Assembly: GCA_046723735.1 (NCBI GenBank)
Contig: JBKOVB010000056.1
Coordinates: forward strand, 1 to 64,000
From: RYN-111 sp046723735
GTDB lineage: Bacteria; Actinomycetota; Actinomycetes; Mycobacteriales; SCTD01
Direction of reading: 5' to 3'
Length of the DNA: 64,000 nt
Below, piece by piece: positions 1 to 8,800 of the stretch. Under the pieces are notes generated by a model. That model did no database searches. It was not told the origin of the DNA and saw nothing but the letters and a program-made list of their open reading frames with translations. Position numbers and translations under genes: made by a program. The stretch's first letter is position 1; every line of letters begins with the position of its first letter.

Positions 1-137
1 TGGCGGTCGTGGGCCCCCCGACCGACGGGCCGCCGTGTAGGAGCGCCGCCCCCGCAGCACTCCTGACGCACATTTCGCCACAGATCGGGCGCCTACGAAA
101 GGGGGTTGTCAGGTATCCGACATGATCGCAGGACGTT

Positions 138-1283
138 TCACGCCAATGGACGATCCTTGCCCTCCGTGCGCGCGGCGGGGGCGACCATGACCTCGACCTT
201 CTGGAACTCCTTGATCGAGGAGTAACCGGTCATCGCCATCGCCTTGCGGAGCCCGCCGAAGATGTTGGTGCTGCCGTCGTCCGTCTGGGCCGGCCCGAGG
301 AGCACCTCCTCGAGAGACCCGACCGGCTCGGTGCGGATGCGGGTCGCCCGCGGGAGCACCGGGTGGTGGGCGGCGTGCCCCCAGTGCCAGCCGCGGCCGG
401 GCGCCTCCGTCGTACGGGCCAGGGCGCTGCCCATCATGACCGCGTCGGCACCGCAGGCGATCGCCTTGGCGACGTCGCCACCCGTGCGCATCCCGCCGTC
501 CGCGATGACGTGGACGTAACGCCCGCCGCTCTCGTCCAGGTAGTCGCGGCGGGCGCCCGCGGCGTCGGCGATCGACGTCGCCATCGGGATGCCCAGGCCG
601 AGCACGGACCGGGTCGTGTTCGCACGACCGGGCCCGACGCCGACGAGGATGCCCGCGGCACCGGTGCGCATCAGGTGCAACGCTGACTGGTAGGTGGCGC
701 ACCCTCCGACGATGACCGGCACGTCGAGCTCGGCGATGAAGCGCTTGAGGTTCAGCGGCTCGGTGCGGCTCGAGACGTGCTCGGCGCTGACGACCGTGCC
801 CTGGATCACGAACAGGTCGACGCCCGCGTCGATCACGGTCTGCGCGAACTGCACCGTCCGCTGCGGCGTCAGCGACGCGGCCACCGTCACGCCGGCGTCC
901 CGGATCTGCTTCACCCGCGCGGTGATGAGGTCGGCCTCGATGGGGCGCGCGTAGATCTCGCGCATGCGGTCGACGGCCCGGTCCGCCGGCAACGAGGCGA
1001 TCTCGTCGAGGAAGGGCGTGGGGTCGTCGTACCGGGTCCACAGACCTTCGAGGTCGAGCACGCCCAGCCCGCCGAGCCGGCCCAGCGCCACCGCCGAGTC
1101 GGGGCTCATGACCCCGTCCATCGGTGAGGCCATGAGTGGCAGCTCGAAGCGGTAGGCGTCGATGTCCCAGGCGAGCGAGACGTCCTCAGGGTCGCGGGTG
1201 CGCCGCGAGGGCACGATGGTGATGTCGTCGAAGCCGTAGGCCCGCCGGCCGCTCTTGCCGATCCCGATCTCGATGTCCGTCAT
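138..1283 (-). CDS. guaB3: GuaB3 family IMP dehydrogenase-related protein
   Basis: A 381-residue TIM-barrel protein of the IMPDH/GMP reductase superfamily. It lacks the CBS pair found in the neighbouring guaB. It begins with the family-typical MTDIEIGIGKSGRRAYGFDD segment and carries the phosphate-binding stretch VGVGPGRANTTR, where true IMPDH has a catalytic Cys loop (GSICTTR). The Cys is therefore replaced by Ala here, so the dehydrogenase reaction may not be intact. The GuaB3 subfamily is common in Actinobacteria directly downstream of guaB. It starts 3 nt after the guaB stop, so the two are almost certainly cotranscribed. Its exact reaction is uncertain; a role in purine nucleotide metabolism is inferred from family and position. 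Confidence 0.92.
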   Translation of the reverse strand: MTDIEIGIGKSGRRAYGFDDITIVPSRRTRDPEDVSLAWDIDAYRFELPLMASPMDGVMSPDSAVALGRLGGLGVLDLEGLWTRYDDPTPFLDEIASLPADRAVDRMREIYARPIEADLITARVKQIRDAGVTVAASLTPQRTVQFAQTVIDAGVDLFVIQGTVVSAEHVSSRTEPLNLKRFIAELDVPVIVGGCATYQSALHLMRTGAAGILVGVGPGRANTTRSVLGLGIPMATSIADAAGARRDYLDESGGRYVHVIADGGMRTGGDVAKAIACGADAVMMGSALARTTEAPGRGWHWGHAAHHPVLPRATRIRTEPVGSLEEVLLGPAQTDDGSTNIFGGLRKAMAMTGYSSIKEFQKVEVMVAPAARTEGKDRPLA

Positions 1284-1286
1284 CTG

Positions 1287-2801
1287 CTACTGCCCGCTGT
1301 AGTTCGGGGCCTCGACGGTCATCTGGATGTCGTGGGGGTGCGACTCCTTCAGTCCGGCGGCCGTGATCCTGACGAACTGGCCCTTCTCCTGCAGCTCCGC
1401 GATGGTGAGCGCCCCGACGTAGTACATCGACTGCCGCAGCCCGCCGACGAGCTGGTGGGCGACGTTCGCGAGCGGGCCGCGGTAGGGCACCTGACCCTCG
1501 ACACCCTCGGCGATGAGCTTGTCGTCGCTGGGCACGTCGGCCTGGCTGTAGCGGTCCTTGGAGTAGGACTTCTGCTGCCCCCGGCTCTGCATGGCGCCGA
1601 GCGACCCCATGCCGCGGTAGGTCTTGAACTGCTTGCCGTTGGTGAAGACCAGCTCACCCGGCGACTCCTCGACGCCCGCGAGGAGCGAGCCCAGCATGAC
1701 CGTGTCGGCCCCCGCCACGATGGCCTTGGCGATGTCGCCGGAGTACTGCAGGCCGCCGTCGCCGATCACCGGCACGCCCGCGGGGCGGCAGGCCTTCATC
1801 GCCTCGTAGATGGCGGTGACCTGGGGGACGCCGACGCCGGACACGACGCGGGTGGTGCAGATCGAGCCCGGTCCGACGCCGACCTTCACGCCGTCCGCGC
1901 CGGCGTCGACGTGCGCCTGCGCGCCGGCCCGGGTCGCGACGTTGCCGCCGATGATGTCGACGTGCGCGGCCGCCGGGTCCTTCTTGAGCCGGGCCACCAT
2001 GTCGAGTACGCCCTTGCCGTGCCCCTGGGCCACGTCGACGACGACCGCGTCGACCCCGGCCTCCACGAGCGCCATGGCGCGCTTGTAGGCGTCGTCGAAG
2101 AAGCCGACCGCGGCCGCGACCCGCAACCGGCCGTCCTCGTCCTTGGTGGCCAGCGGGTACTGGTCCTTCTTCACGAAGTCCTTGACCGTGATGAGCCCGC
2201 GCAGCCGGCCCTGCTCGTCGACGAGGGGGAGCTTCTCGACCTTGTTGCGCTGCAGGAGCGACAGCGCCTCGTCGTTGTTGACCCCGACCGGCGCCGTGAC
2301 GAGCGGCATGGGCGTCATGACGTCACGGACCAGCCGGGACTTGTCGGTCTCGAACCGGGTGTCGCGGTTGGTGACGATGCCGAGCAGCACCCCGCTCTCG
2401 TCGACCACCGGCAGGCCGCTGATGCGGTAGCGCCCGCACATCCGGTCGACGTCGTCGAGGGTGTGGTCCGGCGAGCAGGTGACCGGGTGCGTGACCATGC
2501 CGGCCTCGGAACGCTTCACGAGGTCGACCTGCGCGGCCTGGTCGTCGATCGCGAGGTTGCGGTGCAGCACCCCGATACCGCCCTGCCGGGCCATCGCGAT
2601 CGCCATCCGCGCCTCGGTGACCGTGTCCATCGCGCTCGACAGCAGCGGGATCTGCAGCGTGATGCGCTTGCTCAGGCGCGTCGTCGTGACGGCCTCGCTG
2701 GGGTTGACGTCGCTGTACCCCGGGAGGAGCAGGACGTCGTCGTAGGTGAGCCCGATGGGGGCGATCAGCCCCCCGTAGCTGTCGGTCTGGAGGGGGTCCA
2801 T
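1287..2801 (-). CDS. guaB: IMP dehydrogenase
   Basis: Converts IMP to XMP with NAD+, the first committed step of GMP synthesis. The 504-residue product has the expected architecture: catalytic barrel interrupted by two CBS domains (about residues 85-200), a catalytic loop GPGSICTTR with the nucleophilic Cys, and the flap region SLGAMQSRG. I chose the ATG at 2801 because GGGAG lies 8 nt upstream and the product then begins MDPLQTDSYGG. A longer reading from 2837 adds 12 residues that look non-conserved. The downstream partner is guaB3. The guaB/bldM/groEL neighbourhood matches what I recall of the Streptomyces gene order. Confidence 0.97.
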   Translation of the reverse strand: MDPLQTDSYGGLIAPIGLTYDDVLLLPGYSDVNPSEAVTTTRLSKRITLQIPLLSSAMDTVTEARMAIAMARQGGIGVLHRNLAIDDQAAQVDLVKRSEAGMVTHPVTCSPDHTLDDVDRMCGRYRISGLPVVDESGVLLGIVTNRDTRFETDKSRLVRDVMTPMPLVTAPVGVNNDEALSLLQRNKVEKLPLVDEQGRLRGLITVKDFVKKDQYPLATKDEDGRLRVAAAVGFFDDAYKRAMALVEAGVDAVVVDVAQGHGKGVLDMVARLKKDPAAAHVDIIGGNVATRAGAQAHVDAGADGVKVGVGPGSICTTRVVSGVGVPQVTAIYEAMKACRPAGVPVIGDGGLQYSGDIAKAIVAGADTVMLGSLLAGVEESPGELVFTNGKQFKTYRGMGSLGAMQSRGQQKSYSKDRYSQADVPSDDKLIAEGVEGQVPYRGPLANVAHQLVGGLRQSMYYVGALTIAELQEKGQFVRITAAGLKESHPHDIQMTVEAPNYSGQ

Positions 2802-2856
2802 GCGCGCTGCTCCCGGCTGCCGGAGGAAGCAGCCCATCCTAGTCGCTCATGCCCCC

Positions 2857-2878
2857 CGGGCGCGCTGCGGCTCGCCCG
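2857..2878 (-). terminator. short hairpin between bldM-like gene and guaB
   Basis: CGGGCG pairs with CGCCCG around a 10-nt loop in the 119-nt gap between the response-regulator stop and the guaB start. It could be a weak terminator or leader hairpin. There is no U-tract. Confidence 0.3.
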
Positions 2879-2920
2879 TCGCTGATCTTGTGCGAGGTAC
2901 GGCGGAAGCCGGACCCGCGG

Positions 2921-3547
2921 TCAGCTGACCAGACCGCGGCGGAAGCCGAGGGCCACGGCCTGGGCGCGGTCGTTGACGCCGAGCTTGCGGAACAGCCGCC
3001 GGGCGTGCGTCTTGACGGTGTCCTCGGACAGGTACAGCTCCCGTCCGATGGCGCTGTTGGACTTGCCCTGGGACATGCCGCGCAGCACCTGCAGCTCACG
3101 CTCGGTGAGCTGCACCTGGCCGGTGGCGGAACGCGTGTCGCGCGTGCTGAGCGCGCGGCGCAGCGACGGCTCGACGAGGTCGATGCCGTCGAGGGCGTGC
3201 GCGACGGCCGCGCACAGCTCCTCGTGCGAGACGTCCTTGAGCAGGTAGCCCCGGGCACCCGAAGAGACGGCAGCAGCCACCTGGTCGCGGTCGTCGGCCG
3301 CGGTGAGCATGATCACCTTCGCGTCGGGGAACTGCGCCACCAGCCGCCGGGTCGCCTCCAGGCCACCCAGGCCGGGCATCCGCACGTCCATGAGCACGAG
3401 GTCCGGGTGCTCGTGCGGGTACCGCGCCAGCACCTCCTCGCCCGACGCGGCCGTCTCCACCTTGTCGACGCCCGGGACCGCCGCCACGAACTGGCGGAGC
3501 CCCTCGCGCACGATGCGGTGGTCGTCGCAGATGAGAACGGTGGTCAC
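2921..3547 (-). CDS. bldM: BldM-like NarL/FixJ response regulator
   Basis: A 208-residue response regulator. The receiver domain (about 1-120) has an intact acidic pocket: D8-D9, phosphoacceptor position D54 in MDVRMPGLGG, T82 and K104. The LuxR-type HTH (about 145-205) contains LTERELQVLRGMSQG and SEDTVKTHARRLFRKLG, close to what I remember of Streptomyces BldM, whose Asp is also numbered 54. BldM is a developmental transcription activator that can work as a homodimer or with WhiI. The start is GTG, overlapping the upstream kinase-like gene by 4 nt (GTGA). Next to guaB and near groEL, as in Streptomyces. The orthology is an inference from sequence and synteny. Confidence 0.85.
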   Translation of the reverse strand: MTTVLICDDHRIVREGLRQFVAAVPGVDKVETAASGEEVLARYPHEHPDLVLMDVRMPGLGGLEATRRLVAQFPDAKVIMLTAADDRDQVAAAVSSGARGYLLKDVSHEELCAAVAHALDGIDLVEPSLRRALSTRDTRSATGQVQLTERELQVLRGMSQGKSNSAIGRELYLSEDTVKTHARRLFRKLGVNDRAQAVALGFRRGLVS

Positions 3548-4425
3548 GCGTCGGTCCTCGCCTCGGGATGGGGGAGCACGAGCCGGAGACGGCCCGTGGA
3601 GGTGCTCAGGGTTCCGCCGTGGGCGCGCACCCGGCGCTGCCAGCGGTCGGGCATGGGCAACGCCGCGCCGCCCTCGACGTCAAGCCGCAGCGAGCGGCCG
3701 TCGGTGCGCAGCGTCACGCGGACCGGCCCGGCGTCCACCAGGGCGACGGCCTGCACGAGCCGGTACGCCGTCACCGACGGCGCTCCGCGCAGCGCCGTGG
3801 CGGCTGCGACGTCGCCCAGGACGCCCACCGGTGCCCCGCCGGCCTGCACGAGCTGCGCCGAGAGCTGGTCGAGGGCTTCGACGAGGCCGGCCGCGCCGCG
3901 CGGGCGCAGGTGCCAGAGGAACCGTCGCAGGTCCACCAGCGCGGCCTGCACCGCGTCGCGGGCCTGGACCGGGTCGCCGCCGCGCGCGGCGGCGTCCGCG
4001 GCGTAGCGGGCCACGACGAGGGCCTGCACCGGTCCGTCGTGCAGGGCGTCGGCCACTGCGTCACGGTCGGTCTCCGCGTCGGCGGTGTCGTCGGCGTACG
4101 GCGGGGCGAGCGCCAGCGCGAGCACGGCTGCGGCGCTGCGCAGCGCGGGCAGCCCGGGGGGCGTCACGCCGGTGACCGTCAGCGTGGCGAGCAGCTGGCC
4201 GGCAGGGCCGTGGAGGGGCAGCTCGACGGACGGGTCGCCGGATGCCGGCCCCGTGCCCGCGAGCAGGGCACCCGCCGCGGTGCGCAGCACCGCCGTACCG
4301 AGCCCCAGGCCGGCCACGAGCGCGTCGAGCGCCGCCGGCAGGCCGTCGGGGTCGGTCAGCCGGTGCGCGACCTCGCCGAGGACGACGCAGGGGTCAGCCG
4401 CGTGTGCGTGCTGCCGCTCCGCCAC
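3544..4425 (-). CDS. Degenerate histidine-kinase-like protein coupled to BldM-like regulator
   Basis: A 293-residue soluble protein with no membrane segments. Residues 1-110 look like a small GAF-like sensory region. Residues 121-150 carry an H-box of the HisKA_3 type (DALHDGPVQALVVAR, His129 followed by Asp). The C-terminal third has the order of a HATPase domain but lacks a recognisable N-box Asn or glycine-rich G boxes; only a VRAHGGTLSTSTG segment resembles the end of such domains. It may phosphorylate weakly, or act as a binding partner or pseudokinase for the BldM-like regulator encoded 4 nt downstream in overlap. The kinase assignment is family-level inference. Confidence 0.7.
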   Translation of the reverse strand: MAERQHAHAADPCVVLGEVAHRLTDPDGLPAALDALVAGLGLGTAVLRTAAGALLAGTGPASGDPSVELPLHGPAGQLLATLTVTGVTPPGLPALRSAAAVLALALAPPYADDTADAETDRDAVADALHDGPVQALVVARYAADAAARGGDPVQARDAVQAALVDLRRFLWHLRPRGAAGLVEALDQLSAQLVQAGGAPVGVLGDVAAATALRGAPSVTAYRLVQAVALVDAGPVRVTLRTDGRSLRLDVEGGAALPMPDRWQRRVRAHGGTLSTSTGRLRLVLPHPEARTDA

Positions 4426-4521
4426 GTCCCACCTCCCTGCCTGCTCTTGGTCGTCTCATCGGCATCCCCAGCCTTCGACGTGAGCCGGGGCGGTGCATCT
4501 GGCACGAACGGGCCATTCCGC

Positions 4522-4543
4522 GTCACCCACTCGGACGGGTGAC
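4522..4543. promoter_or_regulatory. GTCACCC-N8-GGGTGAC palindrome upstream of the kinase/bldM operon
   Basis: A perfect 7-bp inverted repeat with an 8-nt spacer in the 187-nt gap upstream of the kinase-like gene, about 100 bp before its start. The symmetry suits binding by a dimeric regulator. From memory, BldM homodimer sites include TCAC/GTGA palindromes, so autoregulation is possible. A terminator role for the upstream TPR gene is the alternative. Confidence 0.45.
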
Positions 4544-4548
4544 AGCCT

Positions 4549-4564
4549 TCCCCCTGACGGGGGA
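4549..4564 (-). terminator. Possible terminator hairpin after the TPR-like gene
   Basis: TCCCCC-TGAC-GGGGGA forms a 6-bp stem with a tetraloop about 50 nt past the stop of the TPR-like gene, next to the palindrome at 4522-4543. No U-tract is seen. Confidence 0.35.
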
Positions 4565-4612
4565 CAAGACAACCGCCCCAGGAGGAACCGGCTCACCCGC
4601 GAGCCGCGGCCG

Positions 4613-5593
4613 TCATCCCTCGAGCAGGGCAGTGATGTCCGGGCGTCCCAGCCACTCCGCACGCACCCCGGGAGGCAGGTCGCCCGCGATCGCGAGCACG
4701 GCAGAACGGGCCGCGGCGAGGCTGCGGGCGCTCTCCGCCTGGTCGGCCTCCGACCCGTTGCCGCCCAGCAACGCGCCGAGCAGGGCCCGCGCGGGCCACA
4801 CCAGCGGCAGCGTCCCCAGCGACTCCGCGAAGGTCGCTGACCGCCGCAGCGTCGCGACGGCTTCGTCCTCGCCCAGCGACACCTGGGCGAGGCCGAGCAG
4901 CAGCAGGCCCTTCGCGACATGCCGCGGCGCCCGGGCGTCCTCGGCCCGCTGCACGGCCGCCGAGGCCTCCTCGACCGCGTCCTCCGGACGGCCCTCGAGC
5001 ATGGCCAGCTCTGCCGCGGTCCAGCCCAGCCGCACCCGCTGGCGCCAGCGCTCCGCGTCGTTGCCGGGCAGCGCCCCGGCCGCCTCCTCCAGGCGTGCGG
5101 CGGCCTCCTCCGCCTCGTCGAGGCCGACCGCGTCCGAGGCGAGGCCGAGCAGCGCGTCGAACGCTGCCTCCCCCGCGCCGTCGGTGAGCTCGAGCGCGGC
5201 GAGGTCGGCCTCGCGCGCGATGGAGTGCCGGCCGAGCTGCCGCTGGATGCTCGCGATGGTGGAGCCGGCGAGGGAGGCGAACAGCCGGCGCTCCGGCGGG
5301 GCCCCCGCCCCTGAGCCTGCCTCCACGAGCGGCGACAGGACGGTGAGGGCGGCGCCGTAGCGTCCAGCCGCGCCCAGGGAGACGCCGAGCAGCCAGGCGG
5401 CACCGGTCATCTCGTCGACCAGGCCTTGGGACTGGGCGAGCACCACGGCCTGCTCGAGCGCCGAGATCGCCGCCGCGGGCTTGCCGTGGAAGGCAGCCTG
5501 CTCGCCGCTGGCGAGCAGCGAGGGCAGGTCGGCCGCGGTCACGTCCGCAGACGCTAGTGCCTCGCCGGGGCCCGTCGTGGTCGACCCGCTCAC
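4613..5593 (-). CDS. TPR-like helical repeat protein, function unknown
   Basis: A 326-residue, alanine- and leucine-rich, largely helical protein. Repeating helix pairs are spaced like tetratricopeptide units, for example AAFHGKPAAAISALEQAVVLA, ERWRQRVRLGWTAAELAMLEG and VAKGLLLLGLAQVSLGEDEA. No signal peptide, membrane segment or catalytic motif is visible. The GTG start at 5593 is chosen because it overlaps the stop of the heparinase-like gene by 4 nt (GTGA). An open frame continues upstream but only shadows that gene. A scaffold or regulatory role is likely for the fold; the partner is unknown. Confidence 0.75.
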   Translation of the reverse strand: MSGSTTTGPGEALASADVTAADLPSLLASGEQAAFHGKPAAAISALEQAVVLAQSQGLVDEMTGAAWLLGVSLGAAGRYGAALTVLSPLVEAGSGAGAPPERRLFASLAGSTIASIQRQLGRHSIAREADLAALELTDGAGEAAFDALLGLASDAVGLDEAEEAAARLEEAAGALPGNDAERWRQRVRLGWTAAELAMLEGRPEDAVEEASAAVQRAEDARAPRHVAKGLLLLGLAQVSLGEDEAVATLRRSATFAESLGTLPLVWPARALLGALLGGNGSEADQAESARSLAAARSAVLAIAGDLPPGVRAEWLGRPDITALLEG

Positions 5594-7437
5594 GCCATGA
5601 GCCCGCCGCCGCTGATGCGCACGTAGCGCTTCACACCGCCCACGACGACGGTCACGTGGTACCAGCCGTCGCTGCCACGCACCAGGCTCGCACTCACGCT
5701 CGTCCCGGTCGGGGCGGGGACGACCACGGTCACGATCGCCGCGCTGGTGCCCTTGCGGCTCATGACGACCGTCGGGGCGGCCGCCCGCTTGCCGTTGCTG
5801 TACGACACCCACCCCTGGTACGGCGAGGTGCGCCCGGCGACGACGCCGGTCGCCCCCGTGGTCAGGGTCTGGCCCGGCAGTGGCAGCTGCACGAACGTGG
5901 TGGTCACCAGGCCGTCCGCGGAGGTGGCTCGCGCCGAGGAGCGGCCCGGGACGACGACCCGGCTGCCCGGGGGCAGGTGCCACAGCTGCTGGAAGGACCC
6001 GGCCGTGGCCCGGCTGGCCCGGTCGAAGACGACCACCAGCGGCAGCGCGGTGTCGACCAGCACCGACCGGGCGCGGGTGCGCCCGCCGTACGCCGTGTCG
6101 ACGAGCTCGTACCAGCGCCAGGCGCCCGTCCCCCCGGCGCGGGTCACCGTGGTGGCTGCCGACGACGCGAACGGGACGCCCGGCACGGTCAGGACGTTGT
6201 GCGCGGCCGGCGAGACGAGGTAGTCGCGGTAGGCGCCCTTGGTGTAGCCGTAGTGCCCAGAGTCGACGAGGACCTGGTGCCCCAGCGCGTCGAGCAGCAC
6301 GGACTGGTGGTCGTCGTGGCCGTGGTACTTCCGCCCGGGGCCGTAGCGCAGCGCGTACCAGGTGCTGGCCGTGAGCGGGTCCCAGGTGCTTCGCCCGAAC
6401 GCCCAGCCGGTGCTGTAGCTGATGTGCGTGACGGCCGGGTGCACTCCCGTCACGCCCTTGGAGCCGGTCCACTCGACCGGGGAGCCCGGGATCCCGGGTG
6501 CCGTCGGGCTGATGGTCGACCGGAAGCTGTCGCCGAGCTGGGCCACGTCGCCGTTCGGCTCGCTGGACCAGGCGAGGAAGCTCAACAGGGCGGCGCGGCG
6601 AGCGGCCAGGTTCGTGGGCACCGGGAGGGCGCAGTCGGTGAAGACCTTCGCCGCGGCGCCCCACCGGCTCCAGAGGTAGAAGCCGTACCCGGGTGCCTGC
6701 TCGTTGAGGGAGCCGTTGCTCGCGATGGTCTGGGTGACCAGCTGGTTGAGCCGGGTGGCGGCGTGGTCCCGCCACGCGCTGCTGCCGTAGGCGCACCCGC
6801 TCGCGAGCAGCCCGACGTACGCGTCGACCCCCTGGTTCCAGGAACCCGGGTCGTGCGCCGGGTCGTGGAGCCACCGGGCCGTGTCGTAGATGCCCGCACG
6901 CACGCCCGGGTTGCGCGGCTGGCCGTAGGTCGTCACCAGGTAGTCGAGGCAGGTGAAGACGGTCGCCCGCTGCCCGGCGTACATGGCCGTCCACGCGTCC
7001 ACCGGGCCGCCGCCCGACCGGTTCGCCGCCTCGAAGCTCGCGGCGTACTTCTGCGCACGGACGAGCCAGGCCTCGGTCGCGAGGCGCTGGGTGGGGTCGG
7101 CCCGGGCGAAGGTGTGCTCGAACTCGAACCACTTCGTGAACTGGTCGAGCCACTTGAGCGACAGGAACTCCGCCCGCCAGGTGTAGCTGTGGAACGGGTC
7201 GGTCCGCCAGTTGACCGTGCCGCTCGTGCCGATCGCGACGGCGGGGAAGCCGGGCAGCACCAGCTTGCCGTCGGCGAAGAGCTCGGCGGTCTGGGCGTAG
7301 GTCCGGGACCCCAGCCCGCTCACCGGCAGACACGGCATCGCACGTCCCGCCGCGGACGCCTGCTGCGCGGTGACGAGCAGACCGGCGAGGGCTCCCAGCA
7401 CGAGGACGAGGGCAGGCAGGACACGGCGCCGCTTCAC
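5590..7437 (-). CDS. Secreted heparinase II/III-like polysaccharide lyase-type protein
   Basis: A 615-residue exported protein. The N-terminus (VKRRRVLPALVLVLGALAGL then AQQASAAG) is a clear Sec signal peptide. An alpha/alpha-toroid-like region (about 50-300, rich in W and R) precedes a beta-rich heparinase II/III-like domain with HDDHQSVLLDALGHQVLVDS and SGHYGYTKGAYRDYLVSPAAHN, matching the conserved His/Asp/Tyr-rich core of that family. The expected activity is beta-elimination of a uronate-containing polysaccharide; the substrate is unknown. The start is GTG; no strong ribosome site is visible. It is translationally coupled to the TPR-like gene and divergent from the M15-type lipoprotein, which suggests an envelope or extracellular role. 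Confidence 0.8.
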   Translation of the reverse strand: MKRRRVLPALVLVLGALAGLLVTAQQASAAGRAMPCLPVSGLGSRTYAQTAELFADGKLVLPGFPAVAIGTSGTVNWRTDPFHSYTWRAEFLSLKWLDQFTKWFEFEHTFARADPTQRLATEAWLVRAQKYAASFEAANRSGGGPVDAWTAMYAGQRATVFTCLDYLVTTYGQPRNPGVRAGIYDTARWLHDPAHDPGSWNQGVDAYVGLLASGCAYGSSAWRDHAATRLNQLVTQTIASNGSLNEQAPGYGFYLWSRWGAAAKVFTDCALPVPTNLAARRAALLSFLAWSSEPNGDVAQLGDSFRSTISPTAPGIPGSPVEWTGSKGVTGVHPAVTHISYSTGWAFGRSTWDPLTASTWYALRYGPGRKYHGHDDHQSVLLDALGHQVLVDSGHYGYTKGAYRDYLVSPAAHNVLTVPGVPFASSAATTVTRAGGTGAWRWYELVDTAYGGRTRARSVLVDTALPLVVVFDRASRATAGSFQQLWHLPPGSRVVVPGRSSARATSADGLVTTTFVQLPLPGQTLTTGATGVVAGRTSPYQGWVSYSNGKRAAAPTVVMSRKGTSAAIVTVVVPAPTGTSVSASLVRGSDGWYHVTVVVGGVKRYVRISGGGLMA

Positions 7438-7584
7438 GGCCTGTGTATCGGCTGTCGGCGTCGGGTAGTGAACGAGGGACGAGCCGGGCGAACCTGGCCC
7501 AACCGGTAGCCTGATGTGTCCGACGTCACCCTCGGACCCCCTCGTCGTTGTCCCTGTCGACCAGCCAGCGCCAGGAGTGCCCCC

Positions 7585-8727
7585 GTGCCGCCCATCCGCC
7601 GTTCCGCCATCGCGGTGCTGCTGCTCGGGCTGCTCGCCGGCTGCGGCCCGGGCGCGGCGCCGTCCGGGGCCGGCCGGGTCGTCGCGGCGGGCACCCGGCC
7701 CCAGACCCTGGCCGCCGCGCCTGCGCACCTCGTGGTCCCGGCGTTGACGAGCCACCGCGTCCGGCCCGACGTGCTCGTGACCGGACGCCTGACCTCGCGC
7801 CAGGTGACGGCGGTGAGCCGGCTGTCGCCGGCGGCGGTGGCCTATGCGACCGGCACGGTCGGAGTGGGCCGGGCGCCGGTGCGTGTCTCGGGCGTCGACC
7901 CCCTCAGCTTCCGCCGGTTCGCACCGCAGGGCACCGCCGAGTCCACGGCGGTCTGGCAGACCGTGGCGGCCGGCGACCTGGTGGCCTCGCACGAGGCGGC
8001 TCGTCGCCTCGGGCTCCGGCTCGGGAACCCGGTCCGGGTGGGCGGGTTGACGCTACGCCTCGGCGCGCTCGCCACCACCGGCATCCCGGGCACCGACCTC
8101 GTCGTCAGCACCGCGGTGGGGAGGGCGCTCGGGCTGCGCGGGCAGACCGCGGTGCTGCTCAACGCCGGCAAGGCGGACCCTACGACGCTGGCCTCACGCG
8201 TCCGCGCCGCAGCCGGCCGCAAGGCCGCGGTCGAGCTGCTGACCCCGCCGGCCGCGAACCCGATGGCGTTCCTCACGGGGAGCAGGGCGGCGCGCGCGTT
8301 CGGGGCCTTCTCCTACCGCTACTACCCGGACGGGACCATCGAGCCCGACGCCCGCTGGGTGCGCGCCAACATCGTCACCGCGCGGGTCCCCGTCCTCGGG
8401 ACGGTGACCTGCCACCGGCTGATGATCCCGCAGCTGCGCAGCGCGCTGCAGGAAGTGAAGAACGCGGGGCTGGCCTCGACGCTGCACACCTATGACGGCT
8501 GCTACGTCCCACGGTTCATCGAGCGCGACCCCTCCCGGCCCATCTCGCTGCACACGTGGGGGATCGCGATCGACATCGACGCCGCCACGAACGGCCGCGG
8601 CATCCGGGGCACCATGGACCCCCGGGTCGTGGCGATCTTCAAGCGCTGGGGCTTCCGGTGGGGTGGCGACTGGGCCTGGACCGACCCGATGCACTTCGAG
8701 CTCGGCGCGCTGCTCCGCACCCGCTGA
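7585..8727 (+). CDS. Lipoprotein with M15/VanY-type peptidase domain
   Basis: A 380-residue lipoprotein. The signal peptide ends in lipobox LLAGC (Cys20). A middle region of about 200 residues has no domain I recognise. The C-terminal 80 residues form an M15 (D-Ala-D-Ala carboxypeptidase/VanY-like) domain with LHTWGIAIDID (His323, Asp330 as zinc ligands) and DPMHFE (His370). It probably trims peptidoglycan stem peptides outside the membrane. The GTG start at 7585 has AGGAG 7 nt upstream. This is the only plus-strand gene in the first 14 kb. It ends at a shared bidirectional terminator facing groEL. Confidence 0.85.
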   Translation: MPPIRRSAIAVLLLGLLAGCGPGAAPSGAGRVVAAGTRPQTLAAAPAHLVVPALTSHRVRPDVLVTGRLTSRQVTAVSRLSPAAVAYATGTVGVGRAPVRVSGVDPLSFRRFAPQGTAESTAVWQTVAAGDLVASHEAARRLGLRLGNPVRVGGLTLRLGALATTGIPGTDLVVSTAVGRALGLRGQTAVLLNAGKADPTTLASRVRAAAGRKAAVELLTPPAANPMAFLTGSRAARAFGAFSYRYYPDGTIEPDARWVRANIVTARVPVLGTVTCHRLMIPQLRSALQEVKNAGLASTLHTYDGCYVPRFIERDPSRPISLHTWGIAIDIDAATNGRGIRGTMDPRVVAIFKRWGFRWGGDWAWTDPMHFELGALLRTR

Positions 8728-8800
8728 CCCTCCGTTGTGTCCTCACCCTCACGCGGGGCCGTGGGAGCGATCGTGAGGACGCAAGCGCGGGTCGGGTACG

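Noticed and set aside
1..137. Window edge before guaB3
   Set aside because: No coding frame, hairpin or promoter could be supported in these 137 bases.
5594..7333. Upstream extension of the TPR-like frame
   Set aside because: It is the out-of-frame shadow of the heparinase-like gene; the GTG at 5593 overlapping that gene's stop is the sensible start.
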